64,000 nt of DNA from Prorocentrum cordatum (Eukaryota > Sar > Dinophyceae > Prorocentrales > Prorocentraceae): the NCBI GenBank assembly GCA_963575745.1, contig CAUYUJ010022392.1, positions 1,437,664-1,501,663 of the forward strand. The letters are read 5' to 3'. The position numbers and the translations under genes were made by a program. Shown piece by piece: positions 19,339 to 30,706 of this stretch. Position 1 is the stretch's first letter. The number at the start of each line of letters is the position of its first letter. Under the pieces are notes generated by a model. It was not told the origin of the DNA, ran no database searches, and was given only the letters and a program-made list of their open reading frames with translations.

Positions 19339-22300
19339 TCAATCGGAAAGCCCCTCCGTGGAAGCGGGCCACCGCATTTCGTCAAGCACCTCCGTGAGGT
19401 CGGGCAGCGCCACGGGGACCCGCGCCAGGTGATCGGCCACGACGTGGTTCACGACGTTGAAGAACTCCTTCGGGCCAGGCGCGGCGTCGATCCTGCGCGC
19501 CCTGAACTCCCGAAAGACGTCGGAGCGGATCATGACGGCCATCTGCAGCCTGCTGTCGTCTACGCGCTGTTGCAGCTCGTGGTGGGTCGCGAAACAGTCC
19601 TGGCAGTCCGCGGAGGCGTGGTGGTGCACGTTGTGCTCGAGGGAGGACAGGGTACCCATGTAGAATGACCCAGGCTTTCGCTCGAGGGTGACGACCCTTC
19701 CGCAGGAGGCTGTGCTCGAGGGTGACGCCCCATCATGTGCTCCCAGGACCCCTGGGATCCTCACTTGCACGGAGCGCGCCCCGAAAATCGTCACGGCCGC
19801 GTGCAACAGGGAGCATCCGCCACCTGTGTGCCAACCATCGTCCCGTGCGCCTGGTTGCATGAGCTGGATCGATGCGTACGCGAACGCGTTGTCGGCGAAG
19901 TGCTCTGTCATGATGGGCTTTCCGTTCTGCTCGACGATGGCAGGTGGCATGCCGTCGGCTTTGACAGGCTCGCGCGTTTTTTCTCCCAGCTGTTGCAGCC
20001 ACGGGCGCATCTTCTTCCGCGGCGCTCGCACGAAGGCGGCCATGTGGGGCGAGGGGGTGATCTGCAAATTCCCGCCCTTGTTGAGGCTGCGGCACTTCGG
20101 GGGGCTTTCGTCGTCCACGATGCCTGCGACCTCTGTTTTCAAGCCCTTTGCCGCCTCGTCGCCTCGGACGCATTTGGAGACGGTTGCCCCCGTGTCCAGG
20201 CGCTCCTCGGCCAAGTTCTGCCAGCACGGGTCTCTCTGCAAGAAGCGGGGCAAGTCTGGGTCCAGCTCCGCCTCCGCTATCGTGCCCGTGCCGTTTTTTC
20301 CCTGGACCATGGAGATGCGCACGACGAGCTGGGCGCCAGCCGGCTGCAGGAAGCGACAAGCCCTTAGACGACTGATTGTCGCTCTGGCGCCAGGGTGCCA
20401 AAGCAGGCAGCTCTCGGCGGCCTTCAACAAGTCTGGGGGGCAGTCTGCAAGTTCGTCAACGGGCCAGCGCCCTCGGCCGTCGAGTGCCTTCGCTGTTTCA
20501 GCCTTTAGCCAATCCTCGCCCGACCGCTTGAACCACTTCTCAAAGAAAGGCAGGTTGTCCAGCCACGGCGCGGGTTCCTGGCCCTCCTAGTTGTAGAAGT
20601 CTCCCGACCCTGGCTCCTTGCCTGGGATCCCCAAGACCTTCCTGCAGCAAACCACGAATTCTTTCGGGTGCTCCCCTGGAGGATGCCCGAGCGCGCCGCA
20701 AGGCTCTGGTGGTTGGAACAACACCTTGCGCGTGTACAACTCCGCCATCAGGCACCCGATGGACCACATGTCCAGGTCCTCTGAGTAGCGCTGGTTCCCC
20801 AAGAAAACGTCTACCGCTCTGTAAGCGGGCGCGCATACTCCGAGGTCATCGCAGGTCGGGCTGTAGCGCAGTTTCCTCTTCAACCTGCCGTGGGGATCCG
20901 CCATCTCCACGCGGCCGAGGTCGGCGAGCACCACCTGCGGAGAGGGGCGGATGGAGGAGAGGGGAGCTCTAGCATAGTATGTTAGAGCTCCCAGGGAGCT
21001 CTAACATGCCATGTTAGAGCTCCCTGGGAGCTCTAACATGGCACGTGATACCATGTTAGAGCTCCCAGGGAGCTCCTTGGAGCTCTAACATGGCATGTTA
21101 GAGCTCCATGGGAGCTCTAACATAGCATGTTAGAGCTCCCTGGGAGCTCTAACATGGTATCATCACGTGCCATGTTAGAGCTCCCAAGGAGCTCAAATCT
21201 AACATGGCATGTTAGAGCTCCCTTGGAGCTCTAACATAGAATTTTAGAGCTCTCTGGGAGCTCTAACATGCCATGTTAGAGCTCCATGTGAGCCCTGACA
21301 CTCGGGATCTTAGTCGAGGGGGCGACGACGATGACGAGGATGACGACGACGACGACGAGGATGACGAGGATGACGATGATGACGAGGACGACGAGGACGA
21401 CGACGACGAGGACGAGGAGGACGACGACGAGGACGACGAGGATGACGAGGATGACGAGGACGACGAGGACGACGACGACGACGACGACGAGGACGACGAG
21501 GACGACGAGGACGGCGAGGACGACGAGGACGACGAGGACGAGGAGGACGAGGAGGAGGAGGACGACGACGACGACGGCGACGACGACGGCGACGACGACG
21601 TCGACGACGAGCGCCTCGAAGGAACCCGGGATCTGCCAGTCGAACTGCAGCTTGCTCTTTGGGCACGGCGCGACGGGATCCCATTCGCCAAGCCCACGTG
21701 ATACAAGTGCCTGCTTCTCGAAGCAGCCGCGCGTCTGCGGCGATCCTCGCATCAGGATGTTCGCGGGCTTGATGTCGCAGTGAATGAGGCCCCTGTCGTG
21801 CATGTACTGGAGCCCTTCGAGAACGCCGTTCAGGACGTGGCGCGTCCCTGTCTGCGTGAAGGAGGACTTCTTGAGGAATTGGCGGACATCGATCTCGAAC
21901 AACTCGTGCGCGAGGCCGATGTGCTCCGTCCATTTCCTATCTATCCTTGGTACTGACTGTTGCAGTTCTCGGTGTGCTTTCTTCGGGACTGTTGCAGTTC
22001 CTGGGCACAACCTCCTGAAAGGGCCCACGTCGAGTAAGCGAACGAGACGCGGGTGCGTGCCCACAGCACCGTGGCGCATGACCTCATCCAGAGCCCCTCC
22101 GACGGCATCCGCATTGCACCCCTTCTGCGCATCGCTGGGGTCGTCCCGCAGCATCTTGATCGCAAGGCCAGTCTTGTCGCCCTGTCGCGTGCCCAAGTAG
22201 ACCTTGCCGAAAGAGCCCTCACCGAGCTCCCCTCCCTCCCACTGCACGTCGTACTCGAGCGGCAGGCCCTCGCACTTGCCCTTCTGTTTTTTTTCGTACG

Positions 22301-22907
22301 CCTGCCCGACCGCGTCGAGCTTCAGTGCAAGTAGATTCACACGACCCTCGTCGTGGGACACCGCTCTCGGACCAGCAGACCCGCGACGAGCAGCTGTCGG
22401 TGGCGTAGGCTCCGATACCCCGTCCGCGGCGGGAACGAGCACCTTCCCCAGCGCGTCCTCTAGGGTTTCTCCTGCGACACCGTGGCCCTCGGCGACAGCT
22501 GGCTCATCTTCTGCAGCGCTAGCTGTTCCGGCCCATTTCGCGCACCCTGGCACCCCCGCAGGCTTGCTCACATAGTCTTTCCAGTTGGCGCCCAGCGCAA
22601 TCTTGAGGAGCCGCGCGCAGGTGTCATACGAAACTGGCTTTGGCCACGTCAGCACACATTTGTTCTTCGTTACCTTCTCCAGCGTCACTTTTGCGGTCGG
22701 GGCCCCTTTTGCCACCCTGGCCATGCTATTGCTGCAGGTCCCCCCCAGCTTCTTGTTGATCTTGTCGTTGTTCGACCCGTCACCCTGCAGGCAATGGCCC
22801 CACTTAGAGAAGAGAACCTTGTTCCTGTCGCGACCGCCGCCGCCCGAGGCAGCCGTCGCCGCGGAGGCCCGCTGACGGCAGTGTCGTCCCTGCGGGCCCG
22901 CTAAGTT
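19339..22907 (-). CDS. Protein kinase with long C-terminal extension, two exons, one in-frame TAG
   Basis: Exon 1 is open from 22907 to 21609 (first ATG 22724) and exon 2 from 20934 to 19339. The intron 21608-20935 starts GT and ends CCGCAG; the junction is phase 0 and joins ...FEAL to VVLADLGR. Kinase landmarks: glycine loop GELGEGSFGKVYLG, ATP Lys in LAIKML, catalytic loop HCDIKPANIL, DLG in place of DFG, APAYRAVD in place of the APE segment, and DMWSIGCLMAEL. This order fits a Ser/Thr kinase of CMGC-like type. A TAG at 20587-20589 interrupts the C-lobe. The frame then continues with the expected C-lobe end (LLKAAESCLLWHPGARATI). Past the kinase, about 300 residues include WHTGGGCSLLHAAVTIFG and SFYMGTLSSLEHNVHH, spaced like a 2-oxoglutarate oxygenase core but lacking the HxD aspartate, so this is weak. 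Confidence 0.75.
20962..21293. repeat. GAGCTC palindrome cluster inside the kinase intron
   Basis: About ten units of the palindrome with arm ATGTTAGAGCTCC, the same family as the 28.6-36.1 kb satellite. Cores vary (CTGG, AAGG, ATGG). The cluster lies wholly within the intron 20935-21608. Confidence 0.95.
21322..21606. repeat. GAC/GAG microsatellite inside the kinase intron
   Basis: About 285 bp of GACGAC with GAGGAC and GATGAC variants, ending at the splice donor. It produces long Asp/Glu and Val/Leu frames that are not part of the kinase. Confidence 0.9.
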
Positions 22908-23437
22908 TCAGTGAACCGAGACGACTGCGGGCCCCTCCTCCGTCCTCCTCCTCCCCCTGCGGCCGCTCCTCGGAGCGTTGCTTCCCGCGTCTTCCCTACC
23001 CTGCTGCATCCCCATCCTGGCCCGCCCCTGCAGAGCGCCGTAAGGATGCAAGGGCCTTGGCGGCATGGTATCTGTTGTTTATCCAGCTCCCCAGCTTCGG
23101 AACGGAAAGCGTAGGATGCAACAAGGGTACCCTTTGGAAAGGTAAGCATCCTGACTCTGCGCCTTGCCTGCGCCGTGGGCCAAGTGCGACGGATGGCGAC
23201 GAAGGGATGACGGAGGACTATGTTCCTATCTGTACGCAAGGTGCCGTGTACTGCACAGGCCAGAATGCGGCGCGCGTCCCATTACGAGAACGGAGGCGAC
23301 GCCGCCAGCGCGCGACTGCTGCAATCCAAGATCAAACAAGTGACAGCTCCACGCACGGGAACAGGAGCGTGCGGGCTGGCTCCTGCGTCGGAGCTGTCGA
23401 ATTCTGTTGCAGCCTGTGCTCAAGCCTGTGCTCTGTT
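22908..23437. other. Upstream region of the kinase gene
   Basis: No confident exon. The minus strand has candidate acceptors (CCGCAG near 22892, CTGCAG near 22785), so the kinase probably has one or more further 5' exons here or beyond. Confidence 0.4.
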
Positions 23438-26400
23438 TCAGCCTATATTCGGCTTCTTCTTCTTCTTCTTCTTCGAGGCCGAGGAGTCGTCTGAGGACCA
23501 GGAGTCCGAGGTCGAGGACGCGTCGGCGTCGCGCTTCTTACCCTTCTTACCCTTCGTATTGTCATCATTCTTGTCCTTCTTCATATTATCCTTATTGACC
23601 TTCTTCTTGTCCTCCTTCTTGCCCTCCTTCTTGTTGTCGCCCTCCTTCTTCCCATCCTTCGGGTCCTCCTTCGGGTCCTCCTTTGTCAGGCGCAACTGCA
23701 CAGAGCGTGCAAGCAGGTCCTCGTTCACGAACACCATGGCGCTGCCCCCGAGCATGGCCTCGACGGCACGCTCCACGAGAAACGGCTTGAGCACCTTCGC
23801 GTGGTGGTCGTCGAAAGTCAAGGCCAACATACTGCACCCGCTCTCGATGCAGCCGCGCATGCCTGCGCCGCCCGCAGGCGTGCCGAAGTGCACCCACCTG
23901 GGCTTCCCCGCCTCGTGGCAGAGCTCCTTGAGGAGCTCGATGTCGTTGTCGTGCGGGAACCACGGCACCTCCGTTCCCGTGAGCTGGCGGTAGAGTTTCC
24001 GCTTCTTCACGGCCGCAGTCACGAGGGCCTTCTCGGGGCGGACGGCTGTTGCAGCTTCGTCGAGCGCCTCGGCGCCACAATCAGCGCCCTCGTCGTCCTC
24101 CTGGAGAGTGTGGCAGTACCCCAGCTTCTCTCGCTCCTCGGCCTCCACCTCGGTGACGCACTGGCCGACCATGCTGGCCAAGCTGGTCTCCCGAACCTGC
24201 TTGGGCACGAGGGCGTGGCTCTTCTGCGGCAGGACAGGCACGTTCCTCATCACTTCGTTGAAGAGGGGGCTGCCCGCGTCCACGAACTGCCTGAACTTGG
24301 CCATTTGCTTCGGCTTCCTCCCCTTGTAGCAGAGCAACATGACCTCGTGCGAGCGCGAGTTCGCCAGGCCTCGCTGCCTCTGGGCGTGGCCGTACTGCTG
24401 CATCTGCTTCGTGTTGTAGACGAGGTGGTATGTGACCGTGCTGAACTTGTTTGCGACGAGGGTCTTCTGGATCTTCGGGAGGTTCGACTGCGCACGGCCC
24501 GTCAGCAACCACAGCACGTCCCGTCCACCGACCATCAGCGGTTCCAGGGACTGCAGGTAGCGCGTGAAATCCTGCTCGTCCAGCGCGGGCTCACGGTGCG
24601 CGAGGCCTTGCCCCTCGAAGACGCAGCACAACTTCGCATTCTTGACATCGTAGAAGCCCATCACTGATGCATTCTCTGTGAGGTTCTGGTATAGGCGTGT
24701 CTTAGTGGCCGAAGCGTTGATATACACGGCGCTGCCCTCCGCCGTGACCATGACGACCCGCGTATCCAGCGCGGTAGAGCACTGCTGCTCGCACAGTGCC
24801 TTGAAGTTATTCACGTCGCTCGGGGAGACGTCGATCTTCTTCTTGTCCTCGGAGGCCGCCTCCGCTGTTCCAGCACCGCCCGCTGTTGCAGCACCGACCG
24901 CGTCGCTGTCTGCAGGCTTTTCCTCTGACGGTTCCTGGGGGGTTCCCACGAGGGAGTCGTGCGCGATCTGGAACCTCTCGAAGAACCTCTTGTTCACTCG
25001 CACGCTCCTGTGGAACTTGTCCATGTTGTAGCGCTCGGCGGCCGACTGGGTGAGGGCGCCAGAGATATCCTGCTTGTAGAATCCCTGGCCTATTTCGAGG
25101 AAGTGTCTCATCGCCAGGCGCAGCGCGTCGGTCGGCAGTGACTGCACCCAGGTCGGGTCCTTGTCAGGCCCCTCAGTCTTCTCGAAGAACTTGAGCGGCG
25201 AGTCGAGGTATTGCCTCGCCATGACCATGACTGTTCTCTCGGCGGCGTTATCCTGTGTGTCTGGTGTTTCAGTGATGTTGCAGCCAGTGCTGCCTTTGAA
25301 CAAGTCTGGGTGCTGTTTCAGGAAGTTCGCCACGTACTTCTTCGCCCACAAGATCTCGGCCACTACCTGGCCGATGGTGGAGGCGCTGTACGGGTCCTTC
25401 ACGCTCTTCCGCCACATCCGCGTGTACAGGCTTTCCAAGACGTGCCCCAGCAAGGTAGCGTCCGTCTTCGCGATGATCAGCCCAAGCTGCGTGGGCTTGT
25501 CCAGCAGATTGTCTCGCCCCCAACGGTTCACGGCGGCATCCAAAAGCAGCAATGCCCCTGGGCACTTTTCGAGAGCGAGCCAGTTGATCATGTGCGTCCT
25601 GACGGTCCTCAGGCTGGGGCAGTTCATAAGTCCCCACTGTATGTTGTTCTCCAACCACGCCTGCACCTTCTCTGCCGAGGGGTTCCCGCCACCTGGCCCA
25701 CCGCTCTTCAAGATTTCCGCCGCACGTGCCACGATGCGCATGAGGTTCTGGTTCTCGACACCGAGCCAGGCGCGCAGGCGCTCGTGGCGGGCTCTCTGGT
25801 TGACAGACCACTTGAACTTGTTCTCCTCGATCTCCTCAGCCGCGCGCCCCGGGATCAGCACGAAATCGAAGGGCCAATCCAGAATCAAGTCCTCCAGCGC
25901 TTGTGCGGCTTTCCTGTTGCCTTCCTCTTTCGCCCAGTAGTAGGCCAGCCAGACAGCGTTGACCACGACGTCACTGCCCAAACGCTTGAACTTGCCGATC
26001 TCGGGCACAGCGGTCTGGTTCACGTTGGTGATCATGATGGGGATCTCGAACCCTTTCTCAACCTGCTTCGGGATGTTCCAAGGCCTGCCACCCTTGACCT
26101 GGCTTAGCGTCTCCACGATGCGCCGCTGTGGGTTACCCTGGGCTGTGCGCTCGACGTCGCCAGCGCCCTCAAGAGAGTCGTTCGCTGTTTCAGCCGCGTC
26201 GTCCGTCGGCACGTTCGACATGAACATGTCCGCAGCCACGTTCTCCACCTTGCCCACCGTGATATTCTCCTCCAGGAAACTGTTGTCGATGGGCGCCGTA
26301 TGCGCCAGGTTCAGATAGACATTCCTGCGCTCGCCCTTCTCGTTACACTCTTCGATGATCCTGGCGAGCTTCTCCTGCAATGGAGTTCTCTCCTTGCTGT

Positions 26401-26587
26401 CCTTCTTCGAGATCTTCTTCGACTGGTCCTCCTGCGACTTGTCTGGCTTCTCCCTCTTCGGCTTCTCGGCCCTCTCGGCGACGCGCTTCGGAATGGTCTT
26501 GAGAAGCCGCTTGAAGTCAGTCTCGATGAGGGGGGAAACCTTGTCGGCCCAGAAGTCCTTGAACGGCTGCGCCGCGAAGCCGCTCAT
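23438..26587 (-). CDS. Large intronless protein, possible DNA-methyltransferase-like fold
   Basis: I start it at the ATG at 26587 (1049 codons); the open frame extends upstream to about 26854 without another ATG. Residues ~20-75 are Lys/Glu-rich. The middle third is helical with many conserved-looking Trp and Asn. Near residues 640-800 the pattern VMGFYDVKNAKLCCVF, then VGGRDVLWLLTGR, HLVYN and SHEVMLLCYKGRK resembles the IV-to-VIII half of beta-class DNA methyltransferases, and WVHFGTPAGGAGMRGCIESG near residue 925 resembles their SAM loop (FxGxG) placed C-terminally. A DPPY-type catalytic tetrad is not visible, so activity is doubtful. The tail is Lys-rich with Ser/Asp clusters (SDSWSSDDSSASKKKKK). 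GC-rich and uninterrupted, it looks expressed or recently inserted. Confidence 0.55.
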   Translation of the reverse strand: MSGFAAQPFKDFWADKVSPLIETDFKRLLKTIPKRVAERAEKPKREKPDKSQEDQSKKISKKDSKERTPLQEKLARIIEECNEKGERRNVYLNLAHTAPIDNSFLEENITVGKVENVAADMFMSNVPTDDAAETANDSLEGAGDVERTAQGNPQRRIVETLSQVKGGRPWNIPKQVEKGFEIPIMITNVNQTAVPEIGKFKRLGSDVVVNAVWLAYYWAKEEGNRKAAQALEDLILDWPFDFVLIPGRAAEEIEENKFKWSVNQRARHERLRAWLGVENQNLMRIVARAAEILKSGGPGGGNPSAEKVQAWLENNIQWGLMNCPSLRTVRTHMINWLALEKCPGALLLLDAAVNRWGRDNLLDKPTQLGLIIAKTDATLLGHVLESLYTRMWRKSVKDPYSASTIGQVVAEILWAKKYVANFLKQHPDLFKGSTGCNITETPDTQDNAAERTVMVMARQYLDSPLKFFEKTEGPDKDPTWVQSLPTDALRLAMRHFLEIGQGFYKQDISGALTQSAAERYNMDKFHRSVRVNKRFFERFQIAHDSLVGTPQEPSEEKPADSDAVGAATAGGAGTAEAASEDKKKIDVSPSDVNNFKALCEQQCSTALDTRVVMVTAEGSAVYINASATKTRLYQNLTENASVMGFYDVKNAKLCCVFEGQGLAHREPALDEQDFTRYLQSLEPLMVGGRDVLWLLTGRAQSNLPKIQKTLVANKFSTVTYHLVYNTKQMQQYGHAQRQRGLANSRSHEVMLLCYKGRKPKQMAKFRQFVDAGSPLFNEVMRNVPVLPQKSHALVPKQVRETSLASMVGQCVTEVEAEEREKLGYCHTLQEDDEGADCGAEALDEAATAVRPEKALVTAAVKKRKLYRQLTGTEVPWFPHDNDIELLKELCHEAGKPRWVHFGTPAGGAGMRGCIESGCSMLALTFDDHHAKVLKPFLVERAVEAMLGGSAMVFVNEDLLARSVQLRLTKEDPKEDPKDGKKEGDNKKEGKKEDKKKVNKDNMKKDKNDDNTKGKKGKKRDADASSTSDSWSSDDSSASKKKKKKKPNIG

Positions 26588-26854
26588 CGCACTCAGGCGG
26601 GCTGGTTCAGCTGCGGGCTGGCCGTTCCACCTCTCGCGCCTGTTGCAGGTCGGGCTGGAGCCGTGGTGGGAATGGAATTGGGCAATGATGGAAGAACAGG
26701 GGCCGTTGTAGCCGATGGAACGTCCAGAGGGCGGATAGGAAGCAGAGCGAAAATAGCCGCAACCAATTCTAGACGAACTCACGGATGTCGGAAGTCGCCC
26801 ATTCCCTCGAAGCAATGCGAAGATTAATGCATTTTCAGCGAGCGAGGGCGCCAA

Positions 26855-27651
26855 GAGCCTGTCGAGTTCTCCCCAGATGGCCTACCAGCTCTTGATGGGT
26901 GGGCCCAGAGATTTTGCAAGACCCCAACGGCACCAAGAAATTCTAACTACCCTAAGGGCCTCAAGAGGAGATCCCAGAAATTCTATCTCCCCACAAGAGA
27001 GAGGAAATTCCTCGCCCCTCAGGGCGTCAAGAGGAGATCCCAATCTTCAACACACTCATTTTTTGAGTCCTAGTAGATCCAGAACCCCATAAATCTGTTA
27101 TGCTTTCGAGATTCGTTGCCAGGCCGAAGGTTTCGACTGACTGCGCTAGCCGATAGAACAGAGAACAGCTACAGCGCGCCCCCCCTCCCCCCCCGCCCTC
27201 GCGGCGGACAGCGTCGGATAATTCATGTAGTCGGGGGGGGGGAGCCCTGGGGGGGCCTGGAGCCATGGGGCGTTGATCCGATCGGCATAAGCCCGACACT
27301 TGCGCAAACGTCCAGTGGTGCCAGTGGGGGGGGGGGGGCGCGCGCTGCGGGGCGGGGGATGAGACGGCGCGCATGCTGCAGCCCACGCGGCCTCGCATCG
27401 AGCGCGCGCGTGGCATCGGGCCGACGGACCGTGGGAAGCAGCCGCGGGGGCGGCGTCCTGCAGGGCACAGAATGCAGATGAGGCCTAAGGATTAAGGGCG
27501 AGTCGGGTCGGGTCGTCGTCGCGTCGTCGTCGTCGTCACGGTCGTCGTCACGGTCGTCAAAATCTCTGATCATATCGCCTCGCCCCCATCTCCCCCCACC
27601 CTCCTCCCCCCATTTACTCCAACGCGCGGCGCGTGGCGGGCCCTCACCACG
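26855..27651. other. Intergenic region with a dispersed repeat and G/C runs
   Basis: Holds the 26935-27120 repeat (listed separately), homopolymer G/C runs at 27179-27200, 27231-27241 and 27327-27338, and a (GTC)n patch at 27508-27560. No gene recognised. Confidence 0.5.
26935..27120. repeat. Dispersed repeat family 3, copy A
   Basis: About 185 bp nearly identical to 33574-33763, including CTAAGGGCCTCAAGAGGAG, AATTCCTCGCCCCTCAGGGCG and CCCCATAAATCTGTTAT. Same orientation. Internal blocks CAAGAGGAGATCCCA are themselves duplicated. Confidence 0.9.
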
Positions 27652-28521
27652 CTAGCAGCCCGCAAAATCGCGGTTAGTTTTGGGGTGGTGGCCGACGCGC
27701 ATGTGAAGAAGGTTGCGCCTGCCATAGTGATCACTGCGGATCCCTGAACAGGGCGCGCAGAGCTTCCTGGAACATACACGCTCAGAGAAGCCGCCGCATA
27801 CGGTGCAGATGTCAACGCTGCGATAGCGGGCCATCACGTGGCTGCTGTGGTACCCGAGCGCGCCAGCCGCGAGGGGCAAGATCCGGCGGAAGTGCGGTGC
27901 GATCCACGGCGCAGTGGCTGGCCAGCCGAATTCGTTGGCCTCAGACCCCTCGGGCACCTCCAAGGCTTGCCCCGCTGGTGCCGGCGGAGGCAGCCCAGGC
28001 TGCCCAGGCTGCACAGCGACAGGAGGAGGCTGCCCAGCGGCAGCGACAGGAAGTGCTGGGGGTGGGAGTGGGAGTGCGGCCCCTGCGCCACCCGGAGCTG
28101 CAGCGGCGCCCACAGGGCCTGCGGCCGCAGCGCCACCACCACCAGCAGCTGGCACATGAACCGCATGCTGGAACACGGCGGCGGCCCCCGGGGCGCGCTG
28201 GTCGTCGCCGCCGCCGCCCACCACGACTCCATCTCCATTGTTGATGGTCACACCGCCCACCACGACTCCATCATCTCCATTGATGATCACACGAAGCTGG
28301 AGCTGGATGTGAATCGTCGTCGACGGCCCAGATGCTGCCATCGCGGCCATCGCGGCGAGCGTCGACGCCGCGTCGACGCCTGAGTCCGAGGCGGGGGGGG
28401 GGGTCGCCTGCTCAGGCTGAGGAGGAGTACAGCCGAAACACTGGACCTTCGCACTGCAGACGGCTGAGGCTGAGGCAGCGACGCCGACGGACGGTGACGA
28501 CGACGACGGGTCACGGGCCAT
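27652..28521 (-). CDS. Ala/Pro-rich protein with C-terminal Cys motif
   Basis: A 289-codon ORF with an ATG at 28521. The first ~190 residues are low-complexity (Ala, Gly, Pro, Val) and contain a duplicated GDGVVVGG segment. The last ~65 residues look folded: CTVCGG, then C-x3-C, C-x2-C (RKLCAPCSG) and two His in HMRVGHHPKTN, likely a zinc-binding module. No family was recognised. GC content and codon use resemble the neighbouring methyltransferase-like gene. Confidence 0.5.
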   Translation of the reverse strand: MARDPSSSSPSVGVAASASAVCSAKVQCFGCTPPQPEQATPPPASDSGVDAASTLAAMAAMAASGPSTTIHIQLQLRVIINGDDGVVVGGVTINNGDGVVVGGGGDDQRAPGAAAVFQHAVHVPAAGGGGAAAAGPVGAAAAPGGAGAALPLPPPALPVAAAGQPPPVAVQPGQPGLPPPAPAGQALEVPEGSEANEFGWPATAPWIAPHFRRILPLAAGALGYHSSHVMARYRSVDICTVCGGFSERVCSRKLCAPCSGIRSDHYGRRNLLHMRVGHHPKTNRDFAGC

Positions 28522-28661
28522 GGGCCGCCGGCCACGGGGGAGACCGTCGGACCGTCGGGGGGCGCCGCACGATGACTCATCTGCGACGGCCCTCCGTCGG
28601 GAGGCCCCTCGACCACTCGGCCCTCCCGACGGGAGTCGACAGCCAGGGCCCGAGAATCCGA

Positions 28662-30566
28662 TCGTATGTTAGAGCTCCAATGGAGCTCTAACATCGTATG
28701 TTAGATTATGTTAGAGCTGCCTGGGACCTCTAACATCGTATGTTAGAACTCTAACATCGTGGGAGCTCTGAGGCGGCGGCGGCGGCGGGTAGGTTAGAGC
28801 TACCAGGGAGCTCTAACATGGCATGCTAGAGCTCCCAGGGAGCTCTAACATGCTATATTAGAGCTCCCATGTTAAAGCTCCCTGGGAGCTCTAAAATACC
28901 GGGCTCCAACGGAGCTTTAACATAGCATGTAAGAGCTAGAGTGGGAGCTGGAGTTCCTGGGAGCTCTAACCTGGTATGGTAGAGCTCCGTGGGAGCTCTA
29001 AAATCCGAGCTCCACGGGCTTTAACATATCATGTTAGGAGCTCCCGGGAGCTCTAACATGGTATGTTAGAGCTCCCTGGGAGCTCTAACATGGCTATGTT
29101 AGAGCTCCAACGGAGCTCTAACATAGCATGTTCCAGTATGTTAGAGCTCCCTGGGAGCTCTAACATGGTATGTTAGAGCTCCGTGGGAGCTCTAACATGG
29201 CTTGTTAGAGCTCCAACGGAGCTCTAAAATCGCATGTTCGAGTATGTTAGAGCTCCCTGGGAGCTCTAACATGGTATGTTAGAGCTCCGTGGGAGCTCTA
29301 ACATGGCATGTTAGAGCTCCAACAGAGCTCTAACATGGCATGTTCGAGTATTTTAGAGCTCCCTGGGAGCTCTAACAATATCGATGTTCCAGTATGTTAG
29401 GGCTCCCTGGGAGCTCTAACATGGCATGTTAGATCTCCGTGGGAGCTCTAACATGGCTTGTTAGAGCTCCAACGGAGCTCTAACATAGCATGTTCGAGCA
29501 TGTTAGAGCTCCCTGGGAGCTCTAACATGGTATGTTTTAGAGCTTCCGTGGGAGCTCTAAATAGCGGGTTCAAGTAGTTAGAGCTCCCTGGGAGCTCTAA
29601 CATGATGAATGTTAAAGCTCCGTGGGAGACGGAGCTCTAACATAGTCACGTTCGAGTATGTTAGAGATCTCTGGGAGCCTAACATGCATATTAGGCTCCC
29701 ATGTTAGAGCTCCCTGGGATCTCCAAAAAAAAACGAGGCTCAACGAGATTTACATATAGCATGTTAGAGCTCAGTGGAGCTCCCTGGGAGCTCTAACATG
29801 GTATGTTAGAGCTCCGTGGGAGCTCTAACATGGCACGTTAGAGCTCCAACGGAGCTCTAACATAGCATGTTCCAGTATGTGGAGCTCCCACATGGTATGT
29901 TAGAGCTCCGTGGGAGCTCTAACATGGCTTGTTGAGCTCCAACGGAGCTCTAACATAGCATGTTCGAGTATGTTAGAACTCCCAGGGAGCTCTAACATGC
30001 TATATTAGAGCTCCCATGTTAGAGCTCCCTGGGAGCTCTAAAATACAGGGCCCAAACGGAGCTTTAGCATAGCATGTTAGAGCTCAGTGGGAGCTCACTG
30101 GGAGCTCTAACATGGTATGTTGAAGCTCCCTGGGAGCTCTAACATGGCATGTTAGAGCTCCAACGGAGCTCTAACATAGCATGATCCAGTATGTTAGAGC
30201 TCCCTGGGAGCTCTAAAATTGGTATGTTAGAGCTCCGTGCGAGCTCTAACATGGCTTGTTAGAGCTCCAGCGGAGCTCCAACATAGCATGTTCGAGTATG
30301 TTAGAGCTCCCTGGAAGCTCTAACATGGTATGTTAGAGCTCCCTGGGAGCTCTACCATTGTAATGTTAGAGCTCCACGGAAGCTCTACCATAAGCTGTTC
30401 CAGTATTTTTTGAGCTCCCTGGGAGCTCTAACATGGTATTTAGAGCCTTCCCTGGAGCGCTAAATGGCTTGTTAGAGCTTCCAACGGAGCTCTAACATAG
30501 CCGTGTTCGAGTAATGTTATAAAAAAAAAAAAAAACACAAAAAGACCCAGATAAAAAAAAAAAAAG

Positions 30567-30629
<63 letters not shown>

Positions 30630-30670
30630 CAAAAAAAAAAAAAAAAACAAAAAAGAAAGAAAAAAAAAAA

Positions 30671-30706
<36 letters not shown>

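Noticed and set aside
20587-20640. Short intron removing the TAG of the kinase (GC donor near 20624, TAG acceptor)
   Set aside because: The segment would be about 35 nt, too short, and its removal shifts the reading frame.
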